64,000 bases of DNA from Vulcanimicrobiota bacterium (lineage in GTDB: Bacteria; Vulcanimicrobiota; Xenobia; Xenobiales; Xenobiaceae), in contig CALUQR010000007.1 of assembly GCA_944322965.1 (NCBI GenBank), positions 27,770 through 91,769 of the forward strand, in the 5' to 3' direction. The translations under genes were made by a program, and so were the position numbers. The notes beneath the pieces are model-generated. The model was not told the DNA's origin. It did no database searches and saw only the letters and a list, made by a program, of their open reading frames with translations. This document shows positions 33,454 to 41,572 of this stretch, one piece after another. The first letter of the stretch is position 1, and the number at the start of each line of letters is the position of its first letter.

Positions 33454-33888
33454 TTACCAGACGGGGGACTGGGCTTGGAAGGTCACCTCTTCGCCCTCGT
33501 CATTAGTATAGGTCAGCCAGATTTGGATATTCTGCTTTTTAGCGTTGCTAAAATCTTCCCATTTGAAGGTTACAAAGACTCTCGCTCCGGCTTCCAGCTC
33601 TTCGATCTCTTTTTCCATCTCTTCTAACTCGCGCCGGTTGCCAAAGACTTTAAGTTTAACCTTGATCTTTTGCATATCTTCGCGGCTCAGATTTTTGATC
33701 CACAAGGTGCAGCGACGCTGCACACCCGTAGTTCCGCTATCGAAACCGTCGCGATCTACTTCCGCCTTAATGACCGCCACCGGATGGCGGCCGCTCTCTT
33801 TCTCCTTATCCTTAGCGGCCCAGGCCGGCGGAGCGGCCATCCCCGCTAAGAGTATAACGGTTAAAAATAAGGCCAGAACGGTACGCAT
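33454..33888 (-). CDS. Secreted protein of unknown function
   Basis: A 144-aa protein with a clear signal peptide (MRTVLALFLTVILLAGMAAPPAWA, cut after ~24). The mature part is rich in charged residues and has a beta pattern (GVQRRCTLWIKNLSREDMQKIKVKLKVFG, VFVTFKWEDFSNAKKQNIQIWLTYTND) that looks like a single Ig-like/CARDB-type domain. No conserved catalytic residues are visible. It is the last gene of the minus-strand run that begins with qng1 and tgt. AGGGA is the ribosome-binding site. Confidence 0.7.
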   Translation of the reverse strand: MRTVLALFLTVILLAGMAAPPAWAAKDKEKESGRHPVAVIKAEVDRDGFDSGTTGVQRRCTLWIKNLSREDMQKIKVKLKVFGNRRELEEMEKEIEELEAGARVFVTFKWEDFSNAKKQNIQIWLTYTNDEGEEVTFQAQSPVW

Positions 33889-33916
33889 ATTCCCTCCAGT
33901 AAAAGTAGTAATCTCC

Positions 33917-34684
33917 CTAAGCTTTCGCGGGCGCTTCCTCCAGTTCCCATCTCCAGGCTGAGGGAATTTGGGAAATTAGGTAGCTGAGGGCGGCTTGGAG
34001 TTGGGAGCTATCTCTACCCTCTAACCTAATTGAAACTTGGAAGAGGTTAGGCTGTCGCGCATCGTATTGAGGATAAGAGCCTACGGTCAGAGTGGCGAAG
34101 CGCTCGGCTAAGCGCGCAATTAATGGCGCTAGCAAACTCTCGCGCTCATAAATAGTAAGAGCGGAGCGATAGAGGGGCGGACCGCTCAACTCGGGCAAGA
34201 TCAATTGACAATAGTAGGCAAAGAGTCGCGGGACTCCCGGTAAGAGGTAGATCTTATCGACTTTAACTAAGGGCAAGAAGCCCAGCGTAGGCGGCTCTGG
34301 TAGCGGATAGAGCTGCGCCCCTTGGGGAGCTAGAGCCATTTGCAATTGAGCTTTACTCAAGTCGGTCGTCTGGTAATGGCGCTCTAGGGCCAAACGCAAC
34401 TGGGGATGATACTGGAGCGGGCGCCCCAAGGCCAGGGCTACCCCCTCTACGGTGCGATCGTCGTGGGTAGGGCCCAAGCCGCCAGAAGTGAGGAGATAAT
34501 CGTAAGAGAGGAGCTCCTTTACCCCTTGGGCTATAGCTTTAGGATCGTCCTCTACGATCTCTACTTTGGCTAATTTGGCCCCTTGAGAGTAGAGAGCACG
34601 CGCCAAATAGGGGGTATTGAGATCTTGGACGGCTCCGGTCAGAAGCTCGTGGCCTACCATTAAGAGGGCAACTTCAGGAATCAT
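33917..34684 (-). CDS. CinA N-terminal (molybdopterin-binding-like) domain protein
   Basis: A 255-aa protein with the COG1058 domain of CinA: EVALLMVGHELLTGAVQDLNTPYLARALYSQG (~4-35), and TSGGLGPTHDDRTVEGVALALGRPL (~66-90). The C-terminal PncC-like amidohydrolase half of full CinA (about 415 aa) is absent. CinA-N domains occur in NMN-deamidase and ADP-ribose-cleaving proteins; a role in nucleotide salvage is more likely than a direct competence role. Start ATG 34684, separated by four bases from the preceding GT39 gene; co-transcribed. Confidence 0.82.
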   Translation of the reverse strand: MIPEVALLMVGHELLTGAVQDLNTPYLARALYSQGAKLAKVEIVEDDPKAIAQGVKELLSYDYLLTSGGLGPTHDDRTVEGVALALGRPLQYHPQLRLALERHYQTTDLSKAQLQMALAPQGAQLYPLPEPPTLGFLPLVKVDKIYLLPGVPRLFAYYCQLILPELSGPPLYRSALTIYERESLLAPLIARLAERFATLTVGSYPQYDARQPNLFQVSIRLEGRDSSQLQAALSYLISQIPSAWRWELEEAPAKA

Positions 34685-34688
34685 ATGG

Positions 34689-36338
34689 CTAAGAAGCCTG
34701 AGGGGCTGAGTCGGGGAGCAATTCTTCTACGACCTGACTACCCGGAACCTCACCCTGCTGCTGAGGAAGGCCTACATAGTCGTAACAGTAGTAGAAACGG
34801 TAGCGGCGCACCGGCTTACCGCCCCTAAAGATAGTTAAGCGGCGGTCGCTTTTTTCGATTTCACGAAAATAAGGACGCAACTCATCTAACTTAAAGTCTT
34901 GGGTAGCTTGGTAGGAGTCGTCGCTCTTGAGGCGTTCGGAGACAACGTAGACGCAATTCCAACCTTTAAATTGGCCCGCTTGATACCAATAATCGTAACC
35001 TTTGGCATGGCGTCCGATAGCGTTAAAACTGAGCGTAATTTGGGGCTGGTGGGTGTAATAGGCCAATTCGCTGGCCGTCTGGTAGCCGTGGCCAACTAAG
35101 AAGCAGCGGCGCGGGTCGTAGCTAGTATTGAGCATCTCACTAGCCGTCTCACCCATAGGCTTCCACCCATAAATCTCGTTATAGCGGTTGAGCGGGGTCA
35201 ACTCAAAGAAGACGGCCATCCAGGGGACCAAACTTAGAGCTAAGGCGGGAATGAAGACCAACCCCAATAAGATCTGCCATTTACGTTGGCTCCAAGCGCG
35301 CAACTCCTCTAAAAGCTGGGCCGTGGCGATAATGAGAGCCGGGTAGATCGGTAACGGCCAATTGAGTTGGATGAGCCGGACCGTACCGACTAAAGCGATA
35401 ATGGCCATAAAGGGCAAGAAGGAGCAGACTAAATAGAGCCACCGCTCATCTTGGAGGCGTTTGAGACTCTGCCAAGCTACCCACAGGAGGAAGAAAAAGC
35501 CCAAGGGGGTGGGTAAAGCGGTGAGGCAGAGTAAGGAGCCCCCTACGATGTCTAGCCAACTATTAGCCTCAGCGAAGCGCCCTAAACCTTGGAAGATGAA
35601 AGACGCCCACTGGTGCTGAGCATTCCAATAGAGGACCGGGCTAAAGATAGCTAGGGCCAAGACGACGGCCACGGGGAATTGCCAGCATTTAAAGAGCTGA
35701 TACTTCTTCTTCAGGATAATGACTAAGATAGGGGCCAGGGGGGCCAGAACTCCAGGATACTTAGAGAGCATAGCCAACCCCGTAGCGGCCCCTATCGCTA
35801 ACCACCACCAGGGGCGCTCATCTTCATAGAGGCGGTACCCAAAGCAGAGAGCGGCGCTCCAAAAGAGCAAGAGGGGGGCGTCGGGAAGGGACAGGATGGA
35901 GTAAAACTCAAAGGCGGGCAGACAGGTAGCTAGGAGGGCGGTCATAAAACCGGCGCGCGGACCGAAGAGATCGCAAGCCAGCCTGTGGATAAAGAAGAGG
36001 GTACCTGCAAAGCAGAGAATGACCGGCATGCGCACCCACAGCTCTCCATTATCCATTAGGGAAGTGCTCAAATAGATTAACCAGCCGATGAGGGGGGGAT
36101 GATCAAAATAAGACCAGCTTAAATGCTGGCTATACATCCAATAATAAGCCTCTTCGTACTTGAGCTCAGCTAGGGCGGCAAAGATCACTCTGATCATAGT
36201 GCTAATGATCAGAAGATTGATAAAACGAAAACTCCAAACCCGTTCCTCGCGGGAGAGGGCGACGCTGGGAAGAGCAGCGCTCCGCTTAGAATTATCTCCG
36301 CTGGGATTCCCTTCGGCGGAGCGATTCTTCTTACTCAT
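34689..36338 (-). CDS. GT39-family (ArnT/PMT-like) glycosyltransferase
   Basis: A 549-aa membrane enzyme. After a polar N-terminus (~1-33), the sequence has many hydrophobic segments and the GT39/PMT hallmark motif YEEAYYWMYSQHLSWSYFDHPPLIGWL (residues ~61-87), where the acidic pair binds the polyprenyl-phosphate sugar. A second motif, NWPLPIYPALIIA, lies near 330. It probably transfers a sugar from a lipid-linked donor to an envelope acceptor, on the outer face of the membrane. The C-terminal soluble domain is atypical (long, with KGYDYWYQAGQF). Its ATG overlaps the stop of the preceding GT2 gene by eight bases. Confidence 0.87.
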   Translation of the reverse strand: MSKKNRSAEGNPSGDNSKRSAALPSVALSREERVWSFRFINLLIISTMIRVIFAALAELKYEEAYYWMYSQHLSWSYFDHPPLIGWLIYLSTSLMDNGELWVRMPVILCFAGTLFFIHRLACDLFGPRAGFMTALLATCLPAFEFYSILSLPDAPLLLFWSAALCFGYRLYEDERPWWWLAIGAATGLAMLSKYPGVLAPLAPILVIILKKKYQLFKCWQFPVAVVLALAIFSPVLYWNAQHQWASFIFQGLGRFAEANSWLDIVGGSLLCLTALPTPLGFFFLLWVAWQSLKRLQDERWLYLVCSFLPFMAIIALVGTVRLIQLNWPLPIYPALIIATAQLLEELRAWSQRKWQILLGLVFIPALALSLVPWMAVFFELTPLNRYNEIYGWKPMGETASEMLNTSYDPRRCFLVGHGYQTASELAYYTHQPQITLSFNAIGRHAKGYDYWYQAGQFKGWNCVYVVSERLKSDDSYQATQDFKLDELRPYFREIEKSDRRLTIFRGGKPVRRYRFYYCYDYVGLPQQQGEVPGSQVVEELLPDSAPQAS

Positions 36339-37290
36339 ATAATTTTTTCTCTATGGCATCGAAGTAGTTGATAGTAGAAAGCTGCCTAGCGCACCAATTG
36401 TCTAGCCCTAAGAGCGGATCGCTATCCTTAAGGCCCGGCCTATTGAGGCGCTTAAGACAGTAGCGCTGCAGCCAATCGTTACCCCAGCGCGTAAAATGGT
36501 AGACGGCTAAACGGGGAGGATGGATACCGGTAGAGAGGCGGCTGCGCAAGCGATTATGCTTTTGGATGTAGAGAGCGGCGGTCCGCCCTTTAGCTTGGGC
36601 TTGGCGTAACATGCGAGGGATATCGCCTCTAGTAGCCGGCCTCTTAATATGGAAGCCGATAGCCTTATAATTATTGTGGGCTTTAAGTCCCAAGGCCATG
36701 AGGCGTAAACCTACCTCCTGATCCTCCCAACCGTACTCTTGGAAATCTTCGTCAAAGCCGCCAATTTCTAAGAGATGGCGCCTCTTAACTGAGACGTTAG
36801 AGGTCCAGAAGAAGGACATCGAGATATCTAAAATATTAAATTTCGGGGTTTTGGGGCGCTCCGCTTCGGTAACGTGGTTGACCCAACCATTACAGACGCA
36901 TTTATCGTAGCGCTCGTGAGTTAAAAGGTGTTGGCGCACTAAATCGGGGTGGGCTAAAACATCGTCGTCAGTAATGAGAATTACTCGCCCTCGGCCCGCG
37001 GCTAGGGCCGTATTGCGGGCCGTGGCCAAGCCGCAATTGCGTTCGTGGCGCAGGACCGTAAGCTTATAAGGTACCTCCTTAGCCAGTTCTAAAGCCATCG
37101 CTTGGGTATTATCGGTAGAGCCGTCGTCGACTAAAACTACTTCAAAGCGGCTGGGGTCGAGCGTCTGATCGCTATAAGACTCCAAGACCTTTTTTAGTAC
37201 TTGGCCGCGATTGTGGGAGCAGATCTGGACGCTGACCTCATAGAGATCCGGCTGGGCGATTAAGGCTTGTAATTCTAACTTTCTATTCAT
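36331..37290 (-). CDS. GT2 glycosyltransferase (first of a tandem pair)
   Basis: A 319-aa GT-A-fold transferase. The catalytic core has VLVDDGSTDNTQAMALE (~53-69), ATARNTALAAGRGRVILITDDDVLAHPDLV (~90-119, with the metal-binding DDD), and GFDEDFQEYGWEDQEVGLRL (~176-195, with the ED dyad). The C-terminus is basic. Such enzymes add sugars to lipid-linked or protein acceptors. ATG 37290 overlaps the second GT2 gene by eight bases, a translational-coupling arrangement. Confidence 0.9.
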   Translation of the reverse strand: MNRKLELQALIAQPDLYEVSVQICSHNRGQVLKKVLESYSDQTLDPSRFEVVLVDDGSTDNTQAMALELAKEVPYKLTVLRHERNCGLATARNTALAAGRGRVILITDDDVLAHPDLVRQHLLTHERYDKCVCNGWVNHVTEAERPKTPKFNILDISMSFFWTSNVSVKRRHLLEIGGFDEDFQEYGWEDQEVGLRLMALGLKAHNNYKAIGFHIKRPATRGDIPRMLRQAQAKGRTAALYIQKHNRLRSRLSTGIHPPRLAVYHFTRWGNDWLQRYCLKRLNRPGLKDSDPLLGLDNWCARQLSTINYFDAIEKKLYE

Positions 37291-38290
37291 GGCTCACTCC
37301 TTGGGTGGGATCTGGAGGGGACTCCTGAGAGGGAAGTTGGGAAGCGCGCTGTAACTCTCTGTAGCCGGCGTCTAGGTAAGCTCTCTCTAGGAGTAAATTT
37401 TGGGCTAGGGAGGAGGGAATGAGGCTCTGGTTACCTTGAGCGGCCCGTTCTATACATTTAGCCCAGGGACCGGCGGTCAAGAGCTTATTGCGCCACTCAT
37501 TGGCCCAATGGAGGCCGCTGCGCAAGCGCGTAAGGAAGCTAGGGTAGCGCAAATAGAGGGAAGCGGCGGACATACCGTCCTTTTGGGCGGTGCTCAGGCG
37601 GCGCTCCCAAGGCTCCGGGGGCTTAAAGTGGTAGACTATAGCCTGGAAACTGAATTGACGCTTGAGACCTAAGCGCTTTAAACGCACCGCCAATTCCGCA
37701 TCCTCCCAACGGGGGAAGCTGGGATCGAAGAGGCCGGCGGCCAAAAGGTGGTGGCGATAGAGGGAAGCATTACTCGTACAGAGATAGTTGCGGGAGTAGT
37801 GGATCCAGAGCCTAGGATCTTGACCGCTCCAGCGCTGCCACCACCCAAACCAGGGAGAGAGAGGCCTAGCTTCTAGAGCCAAACTTTGAGGAGAGTTAGG
37901 CTCTAAAGGGCAGGGCCAGGCGGAGAAATTAATGACCGGCCCGCGCACAACCAGATTGGGTTGGGCCGTATGCAGGCGATGGTGCTCTAAGAGCAGATCG
38001 GGATGGACCATCACGTCGTCGTCTACGAAGAGACAGAAGAGTCCCCGCGCCGCCTCTATACCCCTATTGCGAGCGACCGCCGTGCCGCTATTAGCCTGAT
38101 GTAAGACCTTCATTTGACATTGGCAATCGCGCTCAGTCAGATCTTGGGTACCATCGCTAGAGCCGTCATCTACGACGATAACCTCAAAGAGGGACCGGGG
38201 GTAACGCAAGCGCTCCAAATAGTGGAGACATTGGCGCAACATACTGAGACGGTTATAGGTAGGTATAATTAGAGAAAACTCAATGGCCAA
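37283..38290 (-). CDS. GT2 glycosyltransferase (second of a tandem pair)
   Basis: A 335-aa GT-A-fold transferase with VIVVDDGSSDGTQDL (~38-52), VARNRGIEAARGLFCLFVDDDVMVHPDLLLEH (~72-103) and FPRWEDAELAVRLKRLG (~196-212). It is clearly paralogous to its neighbour. Both probably act in the same glycan pathway with GT39 and the flippase. The product ends in a short Ser/Pro tail. It starts at ATG 38290, 41 bases beyond the stop of tgt. Confidence 0.9.
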   Translation of the reverse strand: MAIEFSLIIPTYNRLSMLRQCLHYLERLRYPRSLFEVIVVDDGSSDGTQDLTERDCQCQMKVLHQANSGTAVARNRGIEAARGLFCLFVDDDVMVHPDLLLEHHRLHTAQPNLVVRGPVINFSAWPCPLEPNSPQSLALEARPLSPWFGWWQRWSGQDPRLWIHYSRNYLCTSNASLYRHHLLAAGLFDPSFPRWEDAELAVRLKRLGLKRQFSFQAIVYHFKPPEPWERRLSTAQKDGMSAASLYLRYPSFLTRLRSGLHWANEWRNKLLTAGPWAKCIERAAQGNQSLIPSSLAQNLLLERAYLDAGYRELQRASQLPSQESPPDPTQGVSHE

Positions 38291-38331
38291 GCTCTCAGCT
38301 CCTTTTCTTCCTCAGCTCATCCTAGGGCGCC

Positions 38332-39561
38332 CTAGCTCCGCGGCTTCTTCTCTAACCACTCTCGCTTGAGCTCGAAGAAGGTACCGTCTTCTAAGGAAGC
38401 GCGAATCTGCCGCATTAAGGTCAGCATAAAGTGGATATTGTGCAAAGTGCCCAAGACGCTCCCTAAGATCTCTTCCGACTTATAGAGGTGGCGCAGGTAG
38501 GCCCGCGAGAAGTTGCGGCAGCAGTAACAGTGGCAGTTGGGATCTACCGGCCGCTCATCGCGAGTAAATTCAGCATTGCGCAAGACTAAAGTGCCGCGCT
38601 TACTCGCTCCAGGCACGTCGTAAGGTACTAAGAGGTTGGAGGTGCGCGCAAAACGGGTGGGGATTACGCAGTCGAAGGTATCTACGCCGCGCTGGACCCC
38701 CTCAAAGAGATCGTCTACTTCGCCAATACCCAATAAGTGGCGCGGCTTATGGTGGGGCAAGCCGGGAATCGTCCACTCTAAGACCTTATGCATATCCTCT
38801 TTGCTCTTACCTAAGGAACCGCCGATAGCAAAGCCCTGGAAGGGGAGAGCGGAAATAAACTGGACCGACTTTTCACGCAAATCTTGCCACTCTCCACCTT
38901 GAACGATGCCATAGAGGGCCTGGGGCGTATCGCGCCTGGCTTCTAAACTGCGTTCCGCCCAGCGGTGGGTGCGCTCTAAGGAGAGGGCCGTATACTCATA
39001 GGAGGCGGCGGGAGAGGTGCACTCATCGAAAGCTAGGATAATATCGGCCCCCAACTGCTCCTGAATGCGAATGGAGATCTCAGGATTTAAGCGGTGCTTA
39101 GAGCCATCGAGGAAGGAACGAAAGACGACTCCATCTTCATCTATGTGGGCTAAAGGCTTATAGGCTTCACCCTTCTTAGGAGTCAGTTCTCCCTCTTTGC
39201 CGGGGAAGACGCCAATCTTACCGATTCCCAATTGACGGGCGGCGCCCAGGGAGAAGGCTTGGAAGCCTCCCGAGTCCGTCATAATGGGACCATCCCAATG
39301 CATAAAGCGGTGCAAGCCGCCCAACTCCTCGACGACTTCCGCTCCTGGGCGCAAGAAGAGGTGGTAGGTATTGCTCAATAGCCCTTGGACCCCTAGGCGA
39401 CTCAACTGCTCGGGAGTTAAACCCTTGACCGTAGCCAAGGTGCCTACGGGGAGGAATTCGGGGGTCTCTATATCGCCATGCGGAGTATGGATCGTTCCCA
39501 AACGGGCTTCCGTACCCAATTCGTAACGTTTTTTCTCAGTAAAATAAAAAAAGTTGTCCAT
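38332..39561 (-). CDS. tgt: tRNA-guanine transglycosylase, queuine-type variant
   Basis: A 409-aa TGT that exchanges guanine-34 of tRNA. Visible: the general base/nucleophile region in MTDSGGFQ (~93-100) and the catalytic Asp in DTFDCVIPTRFARTSNLLV (~288-306), the zinc cluster CHCYCC with later His (~346-372), and the substrate loop GGSLGKSKEDM (~240-250). In preQ1-using bacterial TGTs this loop reads GGLAVGE; the position of the Val is here Gly, as in eukaryotic queuine enzymes, so the enzyme probably inserts queuine. The upstream gene (Qng1) supports that. DECTSP replaces the common DECTPY. Start ATG 39561. Confidence 0.93.
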   Translation of the reverse strand: MDNFFYFTEKKRYELGTEARLGTIHTPHGDIETPEFLPVGTLATVKGLTPEQLSRLGVQGLLSNTYHLFLRPGAEVVEELGGLHRFMHWDGPIMTDSGGFQAFSLGAARQLGIGKIGVFPGKEGELTPKKGEAYKPLAHIDEDGVVFRSFLDGSKHRLNPEISIRIQEQLGADIILAFDECTSPAASYEYTALSLERTHRWAERSLEARRDTPQALYGIVQGGEWQDLREKSVQFISALPFQGFAIGGSLGKSKEDMHKVLEWTIPGLPHHKPRHLLGIGEVDDLFEGVQRGVDTFDCVIPTRFARTSNLLVPYDVPGASKRGTLVLRNAEFTRDERPVDPNCHCYCCRNFSRAYLRHLYKSEEILGSVLGTLHNIHFMLTLMRQIRASLEDGTFFELKREWLEKKPRS

Positions 39562-39644
39562 AGGTGAGGCTCAGTTTTATCAAGGCAGCCTATTCTCCCT
39601 CCTTCTACTCCGGATAGAGAGGGAGGGAGAAGATGGGACTTCGC

Positions 39645-40733
39645 TTAGTAGAATATGGTGCGCGTCCGATGGTAAGGGCGCTCGTGGGGCAGAGGCTCTT
39701 GGCCCAAATTCCAGAGGAACCAGTCCAGTTCTAAAGCCATCTTCTTAACCCCCAGTTCCTCTAGGCGCTGGCGAATGAGTTCTGTCGCCCAGATCATGCC
39801 CACCCTAATCTCTAACTCTTCTAAGGAGCCGGAGGGCAAGAGCTCTTGATTATCTACCTTGTCCGCCAAAGAGGGGGCGTATTCTAAGATCCCTAAAGCT
39901 CGCAGGACTTGAGGAATCTTATAATCGGCGCAGGCCGTCAGGCGCTGGAGATCGGAGAAAGAGCCTAAATCCTGACCGTGGAAACTGCCATAAAGATCGA
40001 TGGGGGTAATTTGAGCCCGTTTTAAAATCCGCAATTCCTGGCCCTGGTAAGGGTGAATATCTCGGAAAGAGGGGAAATATTGGACCAACAGATTGACTAA
40101 GCGCACAGCGCTCCCCTGGGCCGCGCGGATAACCTCGGCAAATTGCCCCTTAAAATGCTCTTGCAAAACTTGGCCGCTCTGTCTTATATGGGCCGCTCTC
40201 TTCTCTAAGAGGGGAATAGGCGCTTGGGGGTCTAGGCCGCGAAAGATGTGGGTTACCTCTTCTAAGGAGGCCTGAGCCATCCAGGCGGCCTCTAAGATGG
40301 GGCGCCCCTCTTCAATAGCCCGACGCAAGGAGAGGGCTAGAGCTTGGTAACCATTCCAGTGGCGTCCTCCGTAGCTTATGGTCCACTTAGGTTGCCCTTT
40401 ATCGGGCCAAAAACAGAAGTTGAGACTATCTAAAAGGAGGATGTAATTGGCTAAAGCCTCGCCCTCTCCGTCCCAGTGGACGTAATTATCCCAGGCGGGA
40501 GTAATAAATTCTGAGCTAGACCAGTTAGCGCACCATCTCTGGAGCTCATTTTTATTGATGCGGACTAAGCTAAAATTATCATAGAGAGAGCGGGTACTCT
40601 CTAAAACGCCCAAATAATCGCTATTTACCATGAATCTTTCCATATTTTTGCGAATGTTAAATTTAGTTGCTAAGTGTCGATTAGCTTCCAATAAAAGCAG
40701 GTCTCTAGGCCTAGCCGTTGCATTGTATAACAT
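39645..40733 (-). CDS. Queuosine 5'-phosphate N-glycosylase (Qng1, DUF2419)
   Basis: A 362-aa protein of the DUF2419/Qng1 family. The C-terminal half is diagnostic: LTACADYKIPQVLRALGILEYAPSLADKV, GSLEELEIRVGMIWATELIRQRL, and the ending HRTRTIFY. Qng1 releases queuine from queuosine nucleotides so it can be reused by TGT; the adjacent tgt therefore makes a salvage pair. I prefer ATG 40733 because AGGATGGG lies at a good distance upstream; earlier starts (40769, 40874) lack a ribosome-binding site and would overlap the divergent gene. The N-terminal ~50 residues are the least conserved. Confidence 0.88.
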   Translation of the reverse strand: MLYNATARPRDLLLLEANRHLATKFNIRKNMERFMVNSDYLGVLESTRSLYDNFSLVRINKNELQRWCANWSSSEFITPAWDNYVHWDGEGEALANYILLLDSLNFCFWPDKGQPKWTISYGGRHWNGYQALALSLRRAIEEGRPILEAAWMAQASLEEVTHIFRGLDPQAPIPLLEKRAAHIRQSGQVLQEHFKGQFAEVIRAAQGSAVRLVNLLVQYFPSFRDIHPYQGQELRILKRAQITPIDLYGSFHGQDLGSFSDLQRLTACADYKIPQVLRALGILEYAPSLADKVDNQELLPSGSLEELEIRVGMIWATELIRQRLEELGVKKMALELDWFLWNLGQEPLPHERPYHRTRTIFY

Positions 40734-40800
40734 AATCCCATCCTGTAAACCGTCATCATTATGATTCATGGATAAATACCTGGGAGGTAGGAGGAATTTT

Positions 40801-41394
40801 ATGTCATCGTCCACATTGAGGACCGTTCGCAGACGCCGCCAAGCTGGAGATTCGCCGGCTACCTGCATGCTCATTATCGCCGGTATCTTGGTAGCTTGCG
40901 CCCTCGGCTATCGCTATTTCTGGTACGATCGCGCTTTAGAGCGGGCGATTACCGCTCAAGATGTGGCTGTCTCTACGAGTAACGATCGTGACGCCTACTT
41001 GAGTTATAGGCGTCGTATCCGCGATAAGGTTAATCCTATGGTAAAACGATTAGTGGAAGATGGACGCAAAGCTTGTATGCCCGTCATTCGCGATAAGGTC
41101 AAAGATGTCGAAGAGACTAAGAGCGCGCTCAATAAGTGTATGGAGGCCCAGCGCAGTTATATTGAGGAGATCAATAGCCAAACGACCCCCAAGGATTATG
41201 AGGAGTTGCATAAGTCCTTGGCTATGTCGGTAGGTAATATCTGGAAGGCGTGCAACCTCTGCGATAAAGCTATGGGCATAACGGAGCCAGCGGAGAAGAA
41301 GGCCACCCTCAAAGAGGCCGATCGTTACCTGAAGAATGCTAGGAAATATCAGCGGCGCGCTCAGGAGATCGTTGTGAAGAAGATCGAAGGCTAG
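40801..41394 (+). CDS. Single-pass membrane protein of unknown function
   Basis: A 197-aa protein with a basic N-terminus (~1-20) and one membrane segment (CMLIIAGILVACALGYRYFW, ~22-41). The remainder is a charged, mostly helical, probably coiled-coil domain (KVKDVEETKSALNKCMEAQ, and ATLKEADRYLKNARKYQRR near the end). No family recognised. The ribosome-binding site GGAGG...AGGAGG ahead of ATG 40801 is very strong. A terminator (41424-41450) follows, so it is likely monocistronic. It is divergent from the qng1 gene. Confidence 0.72.
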   Translation: MSSSTLRTVRRRRQAGDSPATCMLIIAGILVACALGYRYFWYDRALERAITAQDVAVSTSNDRDAYLSYRRRIRDKVNPMVKRLVEDGRKACMPVIRDKVKDVEETKSALNKCMEAQRSYIEEINSQTTPKDYEELHKSLAMSVGNIWKACNLCDKAMGITEPAEKKATLKEADRYLKNARKYQRRAQEIVVKKIEG

Positions 41395-41423
41395 TAATTT
41401 TTAGCTTATTCTCGGATGAGTCT

Positions 41424-41450
41424 ACGCCCCGCTTGCGGGGCGTTTTTTTT
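41424..41450 (+). terminator. Intrinsic terminator
   Basis: CGCCCCG/CGGGGCG stem with a tight 4-base loop followed by eight T residues, ending the single-pass membrane protein gene. Confidence 0.92.
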
Positions 41451-41572
41451 GTTGTTAAAAGGGAGGGTAGGGAGCGAGGCTCTCTTAGGGCAAGGACAAG
41501 CGGCAGGTTTAGCGAAAACCGGGGGACTACGGGGGTCTATAGAAGGCCCGAGTCAGCTAGCGAGGAAACGCA

